Below the pieces are notes generated by a model, which saw only the letters and a list, made by a program, of their open reading frames with translations, was not told where the DNA came from and did not search any database. From an uncultured Clostridium sp. (GTDB lineage: Bacteria > Bacillota > Clostridia > TANB77 > CAG-508), in assembly GCA_945610215.1 (NCBI GenBank), contig CALYZR010000030.1, forward strand, positions 1-7,222: a stretch of DNA of 7,222 nucleotides. Reading direction: 5' to 3'. A program made the position numbers and the translations under genes. Positions 1 through 6,601 of the stretch are shown piece by piece (position 1 is the stretch's first letter; each line of letters opens with the position of its first letter).

Positions 1-391
1 CATCTAAATATGTAGTTTCTCCAGCTTCATATTGTGCTATTATTCTGTTTTTAAAAGTTTCTTCTTGTTTGTTATAATTTTTTTCTGCTTCATTAAGTTT
101 TTCTTGTGATTCTTCAATATCTTTTTCTAAATCACTTATTTTATATTCTAACTCATCAATCTCTGATTCATATCCACTTATTTGTGAGTTTAACTCTTGA
201 ATTTGCTTCATTGTATCAGACATTTCTTCTTTTACAGCACTTATTTCATTTTCTGTTTCTTCTATTTGTTGATTTATATCACTTTGTTTATCTTGTAATT
301 CAGATTTTGTTGCAGCTAGTGTTGCCACAATGTTAGTTGATAAAATTATTAGTATTAATAATATTGCTATTAATATTTTTTTACTTTTCAT
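1..391 (-). CDS. Murein hydrolase (activator) paralog, N-terminal part; truncated by window edge
   Basis: Only the first 130 codons are inside the window; the gene continues past position 1. ATG at 391-389 follows a strong CGGAGG ribosome binding site. The protein starts with a basic, hydrophobic signal peptide (about residues 1-27, MKSKKIL then an Ile/Leu-rich core and an ATLAA cleavage-like site). A long Glu/Lys/Gln-rich coiled coil follows (about 28-108), then the family motif FKNRIIAQYEAGETTYLD (113-130). That motif is nearly identical to FQNRIIAQYEAGDVQYLD in the preceding gene, so the two are tandem paralogs. It lies 15 bp after the upstream gene and is probably cotranscribed with ftsEX. 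Such secreted coiled-coil proteins (CwlO, PcsB, EnvC) bind the FtsX extracellular loop and cut, or activate the cutting of, peptidoglycan. The C-terminal catalytic domain (M23, NlpC/P60 or CHAP) is not visible, so its activity cannot be assigned. Confidence 0.88.
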   Translation of the reverse strand, partial: MKSKKILIAILLILIILSTNIVATLAATKSELQDKQSDINQQIEETENEISAVKEEMSDTMKQIQELNSQISGYESEIDELEYKISDLEKDIEESQEKLNEAEKNYNKQEETFKNRIIAQYEAGETTYLD

Positions 392-406
392 TTTTTCCTC
401 CGTTTT

Positions 407-1609
407 TTAATTCTGGTTTGCATTTTCTGCTGTGTTTTCTGTTGATTTGTCTGTTTCTATTTTTTTACCTGTTATATATGGTAATGAGTCTACATGCTGA
501 CCATTTATTCTTACCTCGAAGTGTAAATGTGGGCCAGTTGACCATCCTGTCGAACCAGCTTTCATTATTATATCACCTCTTTTTACGGTTTGTCCAGCCT
601 GTACTAAAATTTCTGAACCATGTCCATATAAAGTACTAACTCCACCACCATGATCAATTACAACCATGTTTCCATATCCAGTTGTTGAATATCCTGCCTT
701 TGTTACAACCCCATCATTTGCAGCAATTATATATGCTCCCATTGGCATTGCTATATCTGTTCCAGAGTGTATTCTATATGTCTTAAGTATTGGATGAATT
801 CTCATTCCGTATTTTGATGTTATTGTTGAATACCCTGGAGCTGGCCATGCAAATTCTCCACCAACATAGTCTTCTCCAACTTTTATACTTGTTATTGCTA
901 CAATTTGTGCTTCTAAATTGTCTAATTCTCTTTGATAACCTGCTATTTTTTCTTGTGTTTCTTTTTCTTCATTTGTCAACTGTTTTGCATAACTATTTTT
1001 TATAACTTTTGCATTTTCTAATGCAATACTTGTATTTTCTTTGTTTGTTTTTAGAGTTTTTAAAGATTTTTCCTTTTCTGATAATGTTACTCTTATATTT
1101 TCTATTTCATTTTTTTGTCTATCTATATTGTCTAAAAGATTTCTATCATATTTTGCTATTTCTCCTATTAAATAATAATTAGATATAAATTCTGATAATG
1201 TATTTGAACTTAATAAAACATCTAAATATTGAACATCTCCTGCCTCGTATTGTGCTATTATTCTGTTTTGAAATGTTTCTCTTTGTATTTTATAATTATT
1301 TTCTAAATTTGTTAGTTTTTCTTCTACTATTGCTATTTCCGTTTGTATCTCTTCTAGATTTCTATTTACTTCTTCTATTTCTGTTTGATATGTATATATT
1401 TTTTGTTCCAAATTATCAATTTGTTTTAAAGTGTCTGTTAATTCTATCTGTATGGTTTCCACCTGTTCATTAGCTTGCGAAATTTGCTCGTTCAATTGAT
1501 TTTTTCTGTCCTGTAGTTCAGTTAAATCATCTGCAATTACTACTGTTGTAGATAATGCTAATGATGCAACAATCGTTATTATACTAGTTAATATTATTTT
1601 TTTTGGCAT
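407..1609 (-). CDS. Secreted coiled-coil M23 metallopeptidase (EnvC/CwlO-like peptidoglycan hydrolase)
   Basis: A 400-residue exported peptidoglycan endopeptidase. A signal peptide occupies about residues 1-26. A long coiled coil spans about 27-235, with the conserved NRIIAQYEAGD segment at 116-125. An M23/LytM domain covers about 255-380. The zinc and catalytic residues of the family are all visible: H281 and D285 in HSGTD, H330 in LYGH, and H361/H363 in GPHLHFE, so the enzyme should be active rather than a degenerate activator such as E. coli EnvC. The tail (381-400) is polar and low complexity. ATG at 1609 follows AAGGTGAGG. The gene begins 12 bp after ftsX, which fits the known job of FtsEX in controlling coiled-coil hydrolases at the septum or side wall. 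It may cleave peptide cross-links, but the exact bond is not shown by the sequence. A paralog follows immediately downstream. Confidence 0.93.
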   Translation of the reverse strand: MPKKIILTSIITIVASLALSTTVVIADDLTELQDRKNQLNEQISQANEQVETIQIELTDTLKQIDNLEQKIYTYQTEIEEVNRNLEEIQTEIAIVEEKLTNLENNYKIQRETFQNRIIAQYEAGDVQYLDVLLSSNTLSEFISNYYLIGEIAKYDRNLLDNIDRQKNEIENIRVTLSEKEKSLKTLKTNKENTSIALENAKVIKNSYAKQLTNEEKETQEKIAGYQRELDNLEAQIVAITSIKVGEDYVGGEFAWPAPGYSTITSKYGMRIHPILKTYRIHSGTDIAMPMGAYIIAANDGVVTKAGYSTTGYGNMVVIDHGGGVSTLYGHGSEILVQAGQTVKRGDIIMKAGSTGWSTGPHLHFEVRINGQHVDSLPYITGKKIETDKSTENTAENANQN

Positions 1610-1621
1610 TGCCTCACCTTC

Positions 1622-2518
1622 TTAAACGTCAAGGTATTTTTTCATAGATATTGAGCTACCAATAATACCAATTCCAACTCCTAATACTAAATATACAATT
1701 ATTATTTCTCCTAATAAATCTCCAAATGTTAATAGATTAATGCTAAGTTTTTGCCATGTAGCTGAATTTACAAGTTTTGTAGCTAAGAAGTTGTATCCTC
1801 CACCTATTAGCAAAATTGATATTATACTTGAAATTAAGCCTATTACTATACCTTCTATTATGAATGGAGTTCTAATAAATCCATTAGTTGCTCCAACATA
1901 TTTCATTATTGAAATTTCTTTTCTTCTTGCATGTACTGTAAGTTTTATTGTATTTGAAATTATAAATAGTGATATTAAAATTAATATTGCAAAAATTGCA
2001 AATGTTACAACTCTTATTGCTTTTCCTACACTAGATAAGGTTTCTATTGTGCTTGATTTGTTTTGTATTTCTTTTACATTGTCTAATTTAGATATTGATT
2101 CGTATACTTGATTATTTAATGATAAATCTGTTAATGTAATTATGTATGATACTTCAAAAAAATCTGGAGTAAATCCATCTAATGCTTTTGCATTGTCTCC
2201 AAGTCTTTTTTTCATAGTGTTGTATCCTTCTTCTTTAGACACAAATTCTATTGTATTTATTCCTTCTATTTTTCCTAAATCTTCTTTAAGTTTTGCTATT
2301 TGATCATCTGTTGCTTCTGGGTACATAAATACCTGCATTCCTTGTTCTTTCTCTAAGTCTTTAATAGCATTATTTATGTTTTGACCTATTACAAAAAATA
2401 GCCCAAACATAAGCATTGTTGCACACATTACTCCTAAACAAGATAATGTAGACTTTTTATTTTTAAATACATTTCTAAAACCTTCTGATAAAAAATATCC
2501 TATTACATTATATTTCAC
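1622..2518 (-). CDS. ftsX: Cell division ABC transporter permease-like protein FtsX
   Basis: A 298-residue integral membrane partner of FtsE. It has the FtsX topology: a cytoplasmic N-terminus, TM1 at about 24-45, a large extracellular loop at about 46-165 (the region that contacts coiled-coil hydrolases in known systems), and then TM2 (about 167-189), TM3 (about 217-241) and TM4 (about 270-292). The conserved cytoplasmic segment before TM3, RRKEISIMKYVGAT (198-211), is typical of the MacB/FtsX family. The start codon is GTG and overlaps the ftsE stop by four bases (GTGA), which implies translational coupling. It sits directly before the M23 hydrolase gene, so it probably passes the FtsE ATPase signal across the membrane to that enzyme. 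Length and organisation are normal for FtsX, with no disruption seen. Confidence 0.95.
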   Translation of the reverse strand: MKYNVIGYFLSEGFRNVFKNKKSTLSCLGVMCATMLMFGLFFVIGQNINNAIKDLEKEQGMQVFMYPEATDDQIAKLKEDLGKIEGINTIEFVSKEEGYNTMKKRLGDNAKALDGFTPDFFEVSYIITLTDLSLNNQVYESISKLDNVKEIQNKSSTIETLSSVGKAIRVVTFAIFAILILISLFIISNTIKLTVHARRKEISIMKYVGATNGFIRTPFIIEGIVIGLISSIISILLIGGGYNFLATKLVNSATWQKLSINLLTFGDLLGEIIIVYLVLGVGIGIIGSSISMKKYLDV

Positions 2519-3196
2519 TTGCTATACCCACCTTTTCTATCATCTCTAACTATTACGCCTTTTTCAATTTCTATAACTCTTTTTTTCATTTGGTCAACTA
2601 TATCTTTAGCATGTGTTGCTATAACTACTGTTGTACCTCTTAAATTGATTTCGTTAAGCAAATTCATAATGTCCCAAGCTGTTTCTGGGTCTAAGTTTCC
2701 TGTTGGCTCGTCTGCAATTATCATAGATGGATTGTTTACTAAAGCTCTTGCAAGTGCAACTCTTTGTTGCTCTCCTCCTGATAATTCATTTGGATAAACT
2801 TTAGCTTTTCCACTTAGTCCAACTAATGAAAGTACCATTGGAACTTGTCTTCTTATATGTTTTGGTGTAGCTTTTACTATATTCATTGCAAATGCTACGT
2901 TTTCATAAACTGTTTTATCTGATAACAATCTAAAATCTTGGAAAACCACTCCCATGCTTCTTCTTAAATATGGCACTCTTTTAGGTTTTAAAAATGTTGT
3001 ATCTTTGCCATTTATAATTATATTACCTGATGTTGGTTCTTCTTCTTTTAATATTAATTTAATAAGAGTTGATTTTCCGTGAACCAGATGCACCTACTAA
3101 AAATGCAAACTCCCCTTTTTCTATTTTAAAGTTCGCATTATTTACTGCTTCGGTTCCTGTACTGTATGTTTTATATACGTTTTTAAATTCTATCAT
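2515..3196 (-). CDS. ftsE: Cell division ATP-binding protein FtsE, interrupted by a +1 shift in Walker A
   Basis: ATPase of the FtsEX complex. ATG at 3196 follows AAAGAGGTC at good spacing and gives MIEFKNVYKTY, the usual FtsE start. Frame 0 runs only 45 codons (to GSRKINSY and a stop), because one extra C (plus-strand G at 3079) splits the P-loop. Skipping it gives a normal 226-residue FtsE: Walker A GASGSGKST (35-43), Q-loop Q86, signature LSGGEQQR (138-145), Walker B IIADEPTGNLD (159-169) and H-loop H195. The rest of the frame is fully conserved and shows no decay, and the downstream ftsX overlap is intact, so a simple dead gene looks unlikely. Either the base is a sequencing error, or ribosomes shift +1 at TCA CGG A. 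A downstream start alone would lack Walker A and could not make an active ATPase. The identity of the protein is certain; how it is expressed is not. Confidence 0.93.
3077..3082 (-). other. Putative +1 frameshift site TCA CGG (ftsE codons 39-40)
   Basis: The coding strand reads GGT TCA CGG AAA ATC. Dropping the C of CGG gives GGT TCA GGA AAA TCA ACT, that is G-S-G-K-S-T of Walker A. The extra base is exactly one nucleotide and not in a homopolymer, so polymerase slippage is a poor explanation. Context over 12 bases matches the site in the transketolase gene at 9 positions. A weak Shine-Dalgarno-like AGGTG lies about 11 bases upstream of the TCA codon. The shift itself is certain from the sequence; that it is programmed is inference. 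Confidence 0.6.
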
Positions 3197-3229
3197 ATTT
3201 TGACCTCTTTTACTTAAATATACAATAAT

Positions 3230-3258
3230 ATTATAATAATAATACCTTAAAAAAGCAA
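3230..3258 (-). promoter_or_regulatory. Candidate sigma-A promoter for ftsEX operon
   Basis: On the minus strand a perfect -10 TATAAT (3235-3230) is preceded, with a 17-base spacer, by TTGCTT (3258-3253), which matches the first three bases of the -35 consensus. It lies between the upstream hairpin terminator and the ftsE start, giving a leader of roughly 27 bases. Surrounding DNA is very AT-rich, so chance TATAAT matches are possible. Confidence 0.55.
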
Positions 3259-3259
3259 T

Positions 3260-3294
3260 AAAAAATGACATTTTTCAATAAATTGTCATTTTTT
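3260..3294. terminator. AT-rich hairpin, likely bidirectional intrinsic terminator
   Basis: Inverted repeat AAAAATGACA (3261-3270) and TGTCATTTTT (3284-3293), extendable by one A-T pair, with a 13-base loop. Read on the minus strand, the stem is preceded by A residues and ends in a T run, as in an intrinsic terminator. The GC core is small (TGACA/TGTCA). It sits between the transketolase operon and the ftsE promoter and would insulate the two units. Confidence 0.55.
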
Positions 3295-3359
3295 TGTAAT
3301 ATAATATTTTTATTTAATAAATTGGATTTTGTTTTTTAGGACGGACTTAAATTAGTTAT

Positions 3360-3474
3360 ATAAATTTTAATTTGTGTGAGGGGGAATTCTAGGGACTGTC
3401 CCTTAAAATCACCCATTCGGGGGATTTTGGGGACTGTCCTGAATTCACCCGAATGAACACAAATTACAATTTAT
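3360..3474. repeat. Imperfect inverted-repeat element (REPIN/MITE-like) made of two GGGACTGTCC hairpins
   Basis: The outer arms ATAAATTTTAATTTGTGT (3360-3377) and the reverse complement of 3457-3474 match at 17 of 18 bases. Inside, GGGGAATTC faces GAATTCACCC and AAAATCACCC faces GGGGGATTTT, so the whole region can fold into one long imperfect stem around ATTC (3414-3417). It also contains two smaller palindromes, centred on GGGACTGTCCC (3392-3402) and GGACTGTCC (3431-3439); the second is flanked by CATTCGGG and CCCGAATG. Two REP-like hairpins in inverted order is the layout of a REPIN or MITE. It is far richer in GC than its surroundings. The right arm covers the transketolase stop codon. It could also work as a transcription terminator or as an mRNA 3' stabiliser. 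No transposase is present here. Confidence 0.75.
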
Positions 3475-4397
3475 TTACAATTTCAATTATATCTTCTGCT
3501 GTTAGTCCGAAATATTTTAATAATTCTTTTGCTGAACCAGATTTTCCAAACCTATCTTTTATTCCCATTCTTATTAGTTTTGCAGGATATTCTTCTGTTA
3601 AGACTTCCGAAATAGCACTTCCGTAACCCTCCAATTATATTGTGATCTTCTATTGAAATCAATTTATTTGTTTCTTTTGCACATTTTATTATTAGATCTC
3701 TATCTATTGGTTTTATTGTATGCATATCTACTACTCTTATATTTATTCCTTGTTTTTCTAATTCTTCTTTAGCTTTTACTGCTTCTGGAACAACTATTCC
3801 TGTTGCAAATACTGTTGCATCTATTCCTTCTCCTATTTGAATTCCTTTCCCTATTTCAAATGTTTGCCCTTCTTCGTATATTTGTGGAGTACTTAATCTA
3901 CAAAGTCTTAAATATACTGGCCCTTCTTTTTTAGAGATTTCTTCTACTGCCCACTTTGTTTCTATGTCATCACTTGTACACATAACCGTCATATTTGGTA
4001 ATCCTCTCATCATTCCTAAATCTTCTAACATTTGATGTGTTGCACCATCTTCTCCAACAGTTACTCCAGCATGTGAAGCACATATTTTTACATTTAAATC
4101 TGGATGTGCAATGCTATTTCTTATTTGGTCATAACTTCTTCCACATGCAAACATCGCAAAGCTACTTGCAAATACAGTCTTTCCAAATGTAGCTAGTCCT
4201 GCTGCAGTACTCATCATATCTTGCTCTGCAATTCCCATGTCAAAAAATCTTTCTGGAAATTTTTTTGCAAAAATTGAAGTTTTAGTTGCAGCAGATAAAT
4301 CTGCATCTAATACAATTATATTTTCATTTTTTTCTCCTAACTCTGCCAATTTTTCTCCATAGCTTTGTCTTGTAGCTTTAAGATTTTCACAATCCAT
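3464..4397 (-). CDS. tkt: Transketolase, C-terminal subunit, interrupted by a +1 shift near its end
   Basis: The pyrimidine-binding and C-terminal half of a split transketolase, which works with the N-terminal subunit encoded two genes upstream to move two-carbon units between sugar phosphates in the non-oxidative pentose phosphate pathway. ATG at 4397 follows AGGAGG. Visible features include GIAEQD with the catalytic glutamate E58, the substrate-facing GATHQ (118-122), and a C-terminal domain from about 190. Frame 0 ends after 281 codons (stop at 3552), with a nonsense tail after I-I-G-G-L. Omitting one C (plus-strand G at 3623) restores GGLGSAISEVLTEEYPAK and a run to TAA at 3464, giving 310 residues, the usual family length. 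Frame 0 alone would lose the last 50 or so residues. The stop codon lies within the arm of the adjacent inverted repeat. Whether this is a real shift or a sequence error cannot be decided here. Confidence 0.92.
3621..3626 (-). other. Putative +1 frameshift site TTA CGG (transketolase codons 258-259)
   Basis: The coding strand reads GGA GGG TTA CGG AAG TGC. Skipping the C of CGG gives GGA GGG TTA GGA AGT GCT, the conserved G-G-L-G-S-A. The Shine-Dalgarno-like GGAGGG directly precedes the TTA codon, which recalls the bacterial prfB frameshift site, where an internal Shine-Dalgarno precedes CUU UGA. However, GGAGGG also encodes conserved Gly-Gly, so the likeness may be accidental. The codon read in the shifted frame, GGA, is a common glycine codon here. 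Confidence 0.6.
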
Positions 4398-4410
4398 ATT
4401 TTTTCCTCCT

Positions 4411-5295
4411 CTATTTGTTGTACCAACCTTTTATTATTTCATCTGATATTTTCAAATTACCTTTTCCTATTCCAATTTCGACACTTGGTCTTTTCGTGCC
4501 ATGATAGTCTGTTCCACCACTTATATATAAATTATTATCTTTACAATATTGTAATAATTCAGTAGTTTGTTTTTCTGTAAAATTGCTATAATAACATTCT
4601 ATTCCGTCTAAGTTACTATCTTTTATTAGTTCATCTATATATTTTATTTTATCTTCTACCCATTTATATTCGTAGACATGTGCTAAAAAAGCTACTCCCC
4701 CTGCCATGTGGACTTGTTTTATAGTTTCTGCTGGTGATGGATAGTCATCTTTTTTGTCTAAAAAGAACATATTGTTTCTATTGTATACATAGTCTTTTTT
4801 AAAATTGCTAAAGCTTGTCCATAAATCTTCTGGAACTTTTGATTCGTTTTCTGGATGTTTTTTTATTTCATTGTATATTACAACACTTCCCCAATCACTA
4901 TCCGGATTCCAATCTATATCTTCTATTGGAGCTAAGGTCAATCCATATAATTTTGCTTGTTTATAAAGATGTTTTAAATTTTTAGTTTCTAATATTCTGT
5001 GTGTTTTATTTTTATAATTTTTCTCTAAATATTCGCTAAATCTATCTATATCAATATTGTATGCCAATATATCAATTACTCTATCTTTGTAATAATTTTT
5101 AAGTTCTACTCCTGTAATTATTTCCCCAGAATAATATTTTTTTACATCGATTTTTTGTAATTCGTAATATCCATTTACACTTTCATGGTCTGTTATAGAC
5201 ATATATGATAATTGATATTTTTCTGCCTTTTTTAACACATCTATTACACTATCTGATCCATCTGAATTATTTGTATGAATATGTAAATCTATCAT
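4411..5295 (-). CDS. PHP-domain metal-dependent phosphoesterase
   Basis: A 294-residue cytoplasmic protein of the PHP (polymerase and histidinol phosphatase) family, best compared with stand-alone PHP phosphoesterases such as YciV/RNase AM. The metal-binding motifs are complete: DLHIHTNNSDGS with H5, H7 and D12; ITDHES with D36 and H37; GVELK with E64; FLAHV with H206; and GGTDYHG with D263 and H265. An insertion at about 85-195, rich in Asn, Lys and aromatic residues, separates the motifs. The ATG at 5295 follows TAGGTGATT. The gene is 14 bp after the N-terminal and 13 bp before the C-terminal transketolase subunit, so it is certainly cotranscribed with them. Substrate is unknown: known relatives hydrolyse nucleoside 3',5'-bisphosphates, short RNAs or histidinol phosphate. 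A link to pentose or nucleotide metabolism is suggested only by position. Confidence 0.87.
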   Translation of the reverse strand: MIDLHIHTNNSDGSDSVIDVLKKAEKYQLSYMSITDHESVNGYYELQKIDVKKYYSGEIITGVELKNYYKDRVIDILAYNIDIDRFSEYLEKNYKNKTHRILETKNLKHLYKQAKLYGLTLAPIEDIDWNPDSDWGSVVIYNEIKKHPENESKVPEDLWTSFSNFKKDYVYNRNNMFFLDKKDDYPSPAETIKQVHMAGGVAFLAHVYEYKWVEDKIKYIDELIKDSNLDGIECYYSNFTEKQTTELLQYCKDNNLYISGGTDYHGTKRPSVEIGIGKGNLKISDEIIKGWYNK

Positions 5296-5309
5296 TATTC
5301 AATCACCTA

Positions 5310-6131
5310 CTACTTATTTAATTCCTCCATAGCCATTTTATATTCTTCTTCATTTGGTGCTTTTCCATGCCAATCTGCTTTATTTTCCATAAAAGAAACA
5401 CCTTTACCTTTTATTGTTTTTGCAATAATTACTGTTGGTTTTCCTTTTACTGTTTTTGCTTTATCAAATGCTCTTATTAATTTTTCCATATCATGTCCAT
5501 CTACATTAATAACTTCAAATCCAAAACTTTTAAATTTTTCATCTAATGGACAAATATTTTTTACAGTATCTACATTTCCATCTATTTGTAAATTATTATT
5601 ATCTACTATCAAGCATAAATTATCTAATTTTCTATGACTAGAAGTCATTGCTGCTTCCCATATTTGACCTTCTTGCAGTTCTCCGTCTCCACAAATACAG
5701 TATACTCTAACTCCTTCATGATTTAATTTAGAAGCAAGTGCCATACCATTTGCAACAGACAATCCCTGTCCTAAAGAGCCTGTTGACATATCTATCCCTG
5801 GTGTTTTTCTCATATCTGGATGTCCTTGCAAATTTCCATCAATTTTTCTTAATTTTTTTAATTCATCTTTTTCAAAATATCCTTTTTCTGCAAGTACAGC
5901 ATATAATGCTGGTGCAACATGACCTTTTGACAAAACAAGTCTATCTCTTGTCTTCGCATCAGGTTCTTTTTCATTTACATTCATTTGATTAAAATATAGT
6001 ACTGTTAATATGTCTGCAACAGATAAAGAACCACCTGGATGACCAGATTTAGCATTATATGTTCCTTCTATAATACCAATTCTAACATTGTTTGCAATAT
6101 GCTTTAATTCCTCAATATTAGTAATTTTCAA
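5310..6131 (-). CDS. tkt: Transketolase, N-terminal (thiamine diphosphate-binding) subunit
   Basis: The pyrophosphate-binding half of a split transketolase, 273 residues. It shows SGHPGGS (29-35), SKGH (68-71), QGHPD (102-106), STGSLGQGLS (116-125), and the thiamine diphosphate/magnesium motif from GDG (148-150) to DNNN (177-180), then DGHD (211-214) and DWHGKAPN (253-260). I chose TTG at 6131 as the start: AAAGGAG (6146-6140) lies eight bases before it, and the resulting MKITNIEELKHIANNVR is the usual family N-terminus. The in-frame GTG at 6140 overlaps the ribosome binding site and is implausible. It is the first gene of the operon, after a terminator. It must pair with the C-terminal subunit, which unusually is separated from it by the PHP gene. 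Confidence 0.94.
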   Translation of the reverse strand: MKITNIEELKHIANNVRIGIIEGTYNAKSGHPGGSLSVADILTVLYFNQMNVNEKEPDAKTRDRLVLSKGHVAPALYAVLAEKGYFEKDELKKLRKIDGNLQGHPDMRKTPGIDMSTGSLGQGLSVANGMALASKLNHEGVRVYCICGDGELQEGQIWEAAMTSSHRKLDNLCLIVDNNNLQIDGNVDTVKNICPLDEKFKSFGFEVINVDGHDMEKLIRAFDKAKTVKGKPTVIIAKTIKGKGVSFMENKADWHGKAPNEEEYKMAMEELNK

Positions 6132-6139
6132 GTGAAACA

Positions 6140-6146
6140 CTCCTTT
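6140..6146 (-). promoter_or_regulatory. Ribosome binding site deciding the TTG start of transketolase N-subunit
   Basis: AAAGGAG on the minus strand, eight bases before TTG 6131. The upstream in-frame GTG at 6140-6138 begins with the last base of this site and so cannot be the start. Confidence 0.8.
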
Positions 6147-6174
6147 TAATATTATTTTATCATTTTTATTTTAC

Positions 6175-6180
6175 ATTATA
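6175..6180 (-). promoter_or_regulatory. Candidate -10 box of the transketolase operon promoter
   Basis: Perfect TATAAT on the minus strand in a very AT-rich stretch between the rpsR terminator and the transketolase ribosome binding site. I see no convincing -35 at 16-18 bases (the 17-base position reads TAAATT), so this rests on position and the -10 only. Confidence 0.35.
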
Positions 6181-6260
6181 ATTAATTTTATTTCTATAAT
6201 TTATTTATAAATATTTAATATTTTTGATGTGGGAAGTGAGAGATGTGATGCGTTAATATG

Positions 6261-6289
6261 AAAAAAGAACAGATATAAAATCTGTTCTT
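6261..6289 (-). terminator. Intrinsic terminator of the rpsF-ssb-rpsR operon
   Basis: On the minus strand AAGAACAGAT (6289-6280), a five-base loop, then ATCTGTTCTT (6274-6265) and a run of T to 6261. The perfect 10-bp stem and the T tract begin only six bases after the rpsR stop codon. Confidence 0.85.
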
Positions 6290-6295
6290 AAAACA

Positions 6296-6583
6296 TTAGT
6301 TTTGTGTATATGGTAATACAGCAATATGTCTTGCTCTTTTTATAGCTTGTGTAATATCTCTTTGATGTTTTGCACATGCGCCAGTTGCTCTTCTAGGTAG
6401 TATTTTACCTTTTTCATTTATAAATTTCTTTAATTGTTCTGGATTTTTATAATCTAAAACGAAATCTTTATTACTGCACATTACACATACTTTTTTTCTA
6501 ACTTTTCTAAATCTAGGATTGAAATCTTCGTCGCCGTTATTTCTTCTTTTATTGTTTTTTCCGTTTTGTTTTTTGTCTGCCAT
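6296..6583 (-). CDS. rpsR: 30S ribosomal protein S18
   Basis: A 95-residue small-subunit protein that binds 16S rRNA next to S6. It has a basic Lys/Asn/Arg-rich N-terminal extension (1-32), then [10 protein letters not shown] with C33 and C36, the core segment [18 protein letters not shown] with C70 and H73, and the family signature [10 protein letters not shown] (83-92). C33, C36, C70 and H73 form the likely zinc-binding set of the Cys-containing S18 type. I use ATG 6583 because AAGGGGG lies nine bases before it; a further upstream ATG at 6604 would put this ribosome binding site inside the gene. It is third in the conserved rpsF-ssb-rpsR operon and is followed closely by a terminator. Confidence 0.96.
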   Translation of the reverse strand: MADKKQNGKNNKRRNNGDEDFNPRFRKVRKKVCVMCSNKDFVLDYKNPEQLKKFINEKGKILPRRATGACAKHQRDITQAIKRARHIAVLPYTQN

Positions 6584-6592
6584 TTTTAATTT

Positions 6593-6599
6593 CCCCCTT
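6593..6599 (-). promoter_or_regulatory. Ribosome binding site of rpsR
   Basis: AAGGGGG on the minus strand, nine bases before ATG 6583. It settles the start in favour of MADKK and begins two bases after the base of a hairpin. Confidence 0.75.
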
Positions 6600-6601
6600 C
6601 T

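Noticed and set aside
106..2111. Plus-strand open frames rich in Leu, Phe and Tyr across the hydrolase and ftsX genes
   Set aside because: They are antisense to well-supported genes, have no recognisable domains, and their composition is what AT-rich antisense frames give.
2515..3093. A separate short ABC ATPase gene starting at an ATG-like codon at 3093
   Set aside because: It would begin inside the P-loop and lack Walker A; the preceding frame supplies the true N-terminus, so this is the shifted part of ftsE.
3384..3446. Two GAATTC sites as evidence of a cloning or vector artefact
   Set aside because: They fall at mirror positions within the larger inverted repeat and are explained by its symmetry.
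3360..3474. CRISPR or riboswitch in the transketolase-ftsE spacer
   Set aside because: There are no regularly spaced direct repeats, and no known riboswitch core could be recognised; inverted symmetry explains the pattern.
3077..3626. Homopolymer indels or gene decay as the cause of both frame breaks
   Set aside because: Neither extra base lies in a homopolymer, each gene has only one lesion, and all downstream motifs are intact; a sequence error of another kind remains possible.
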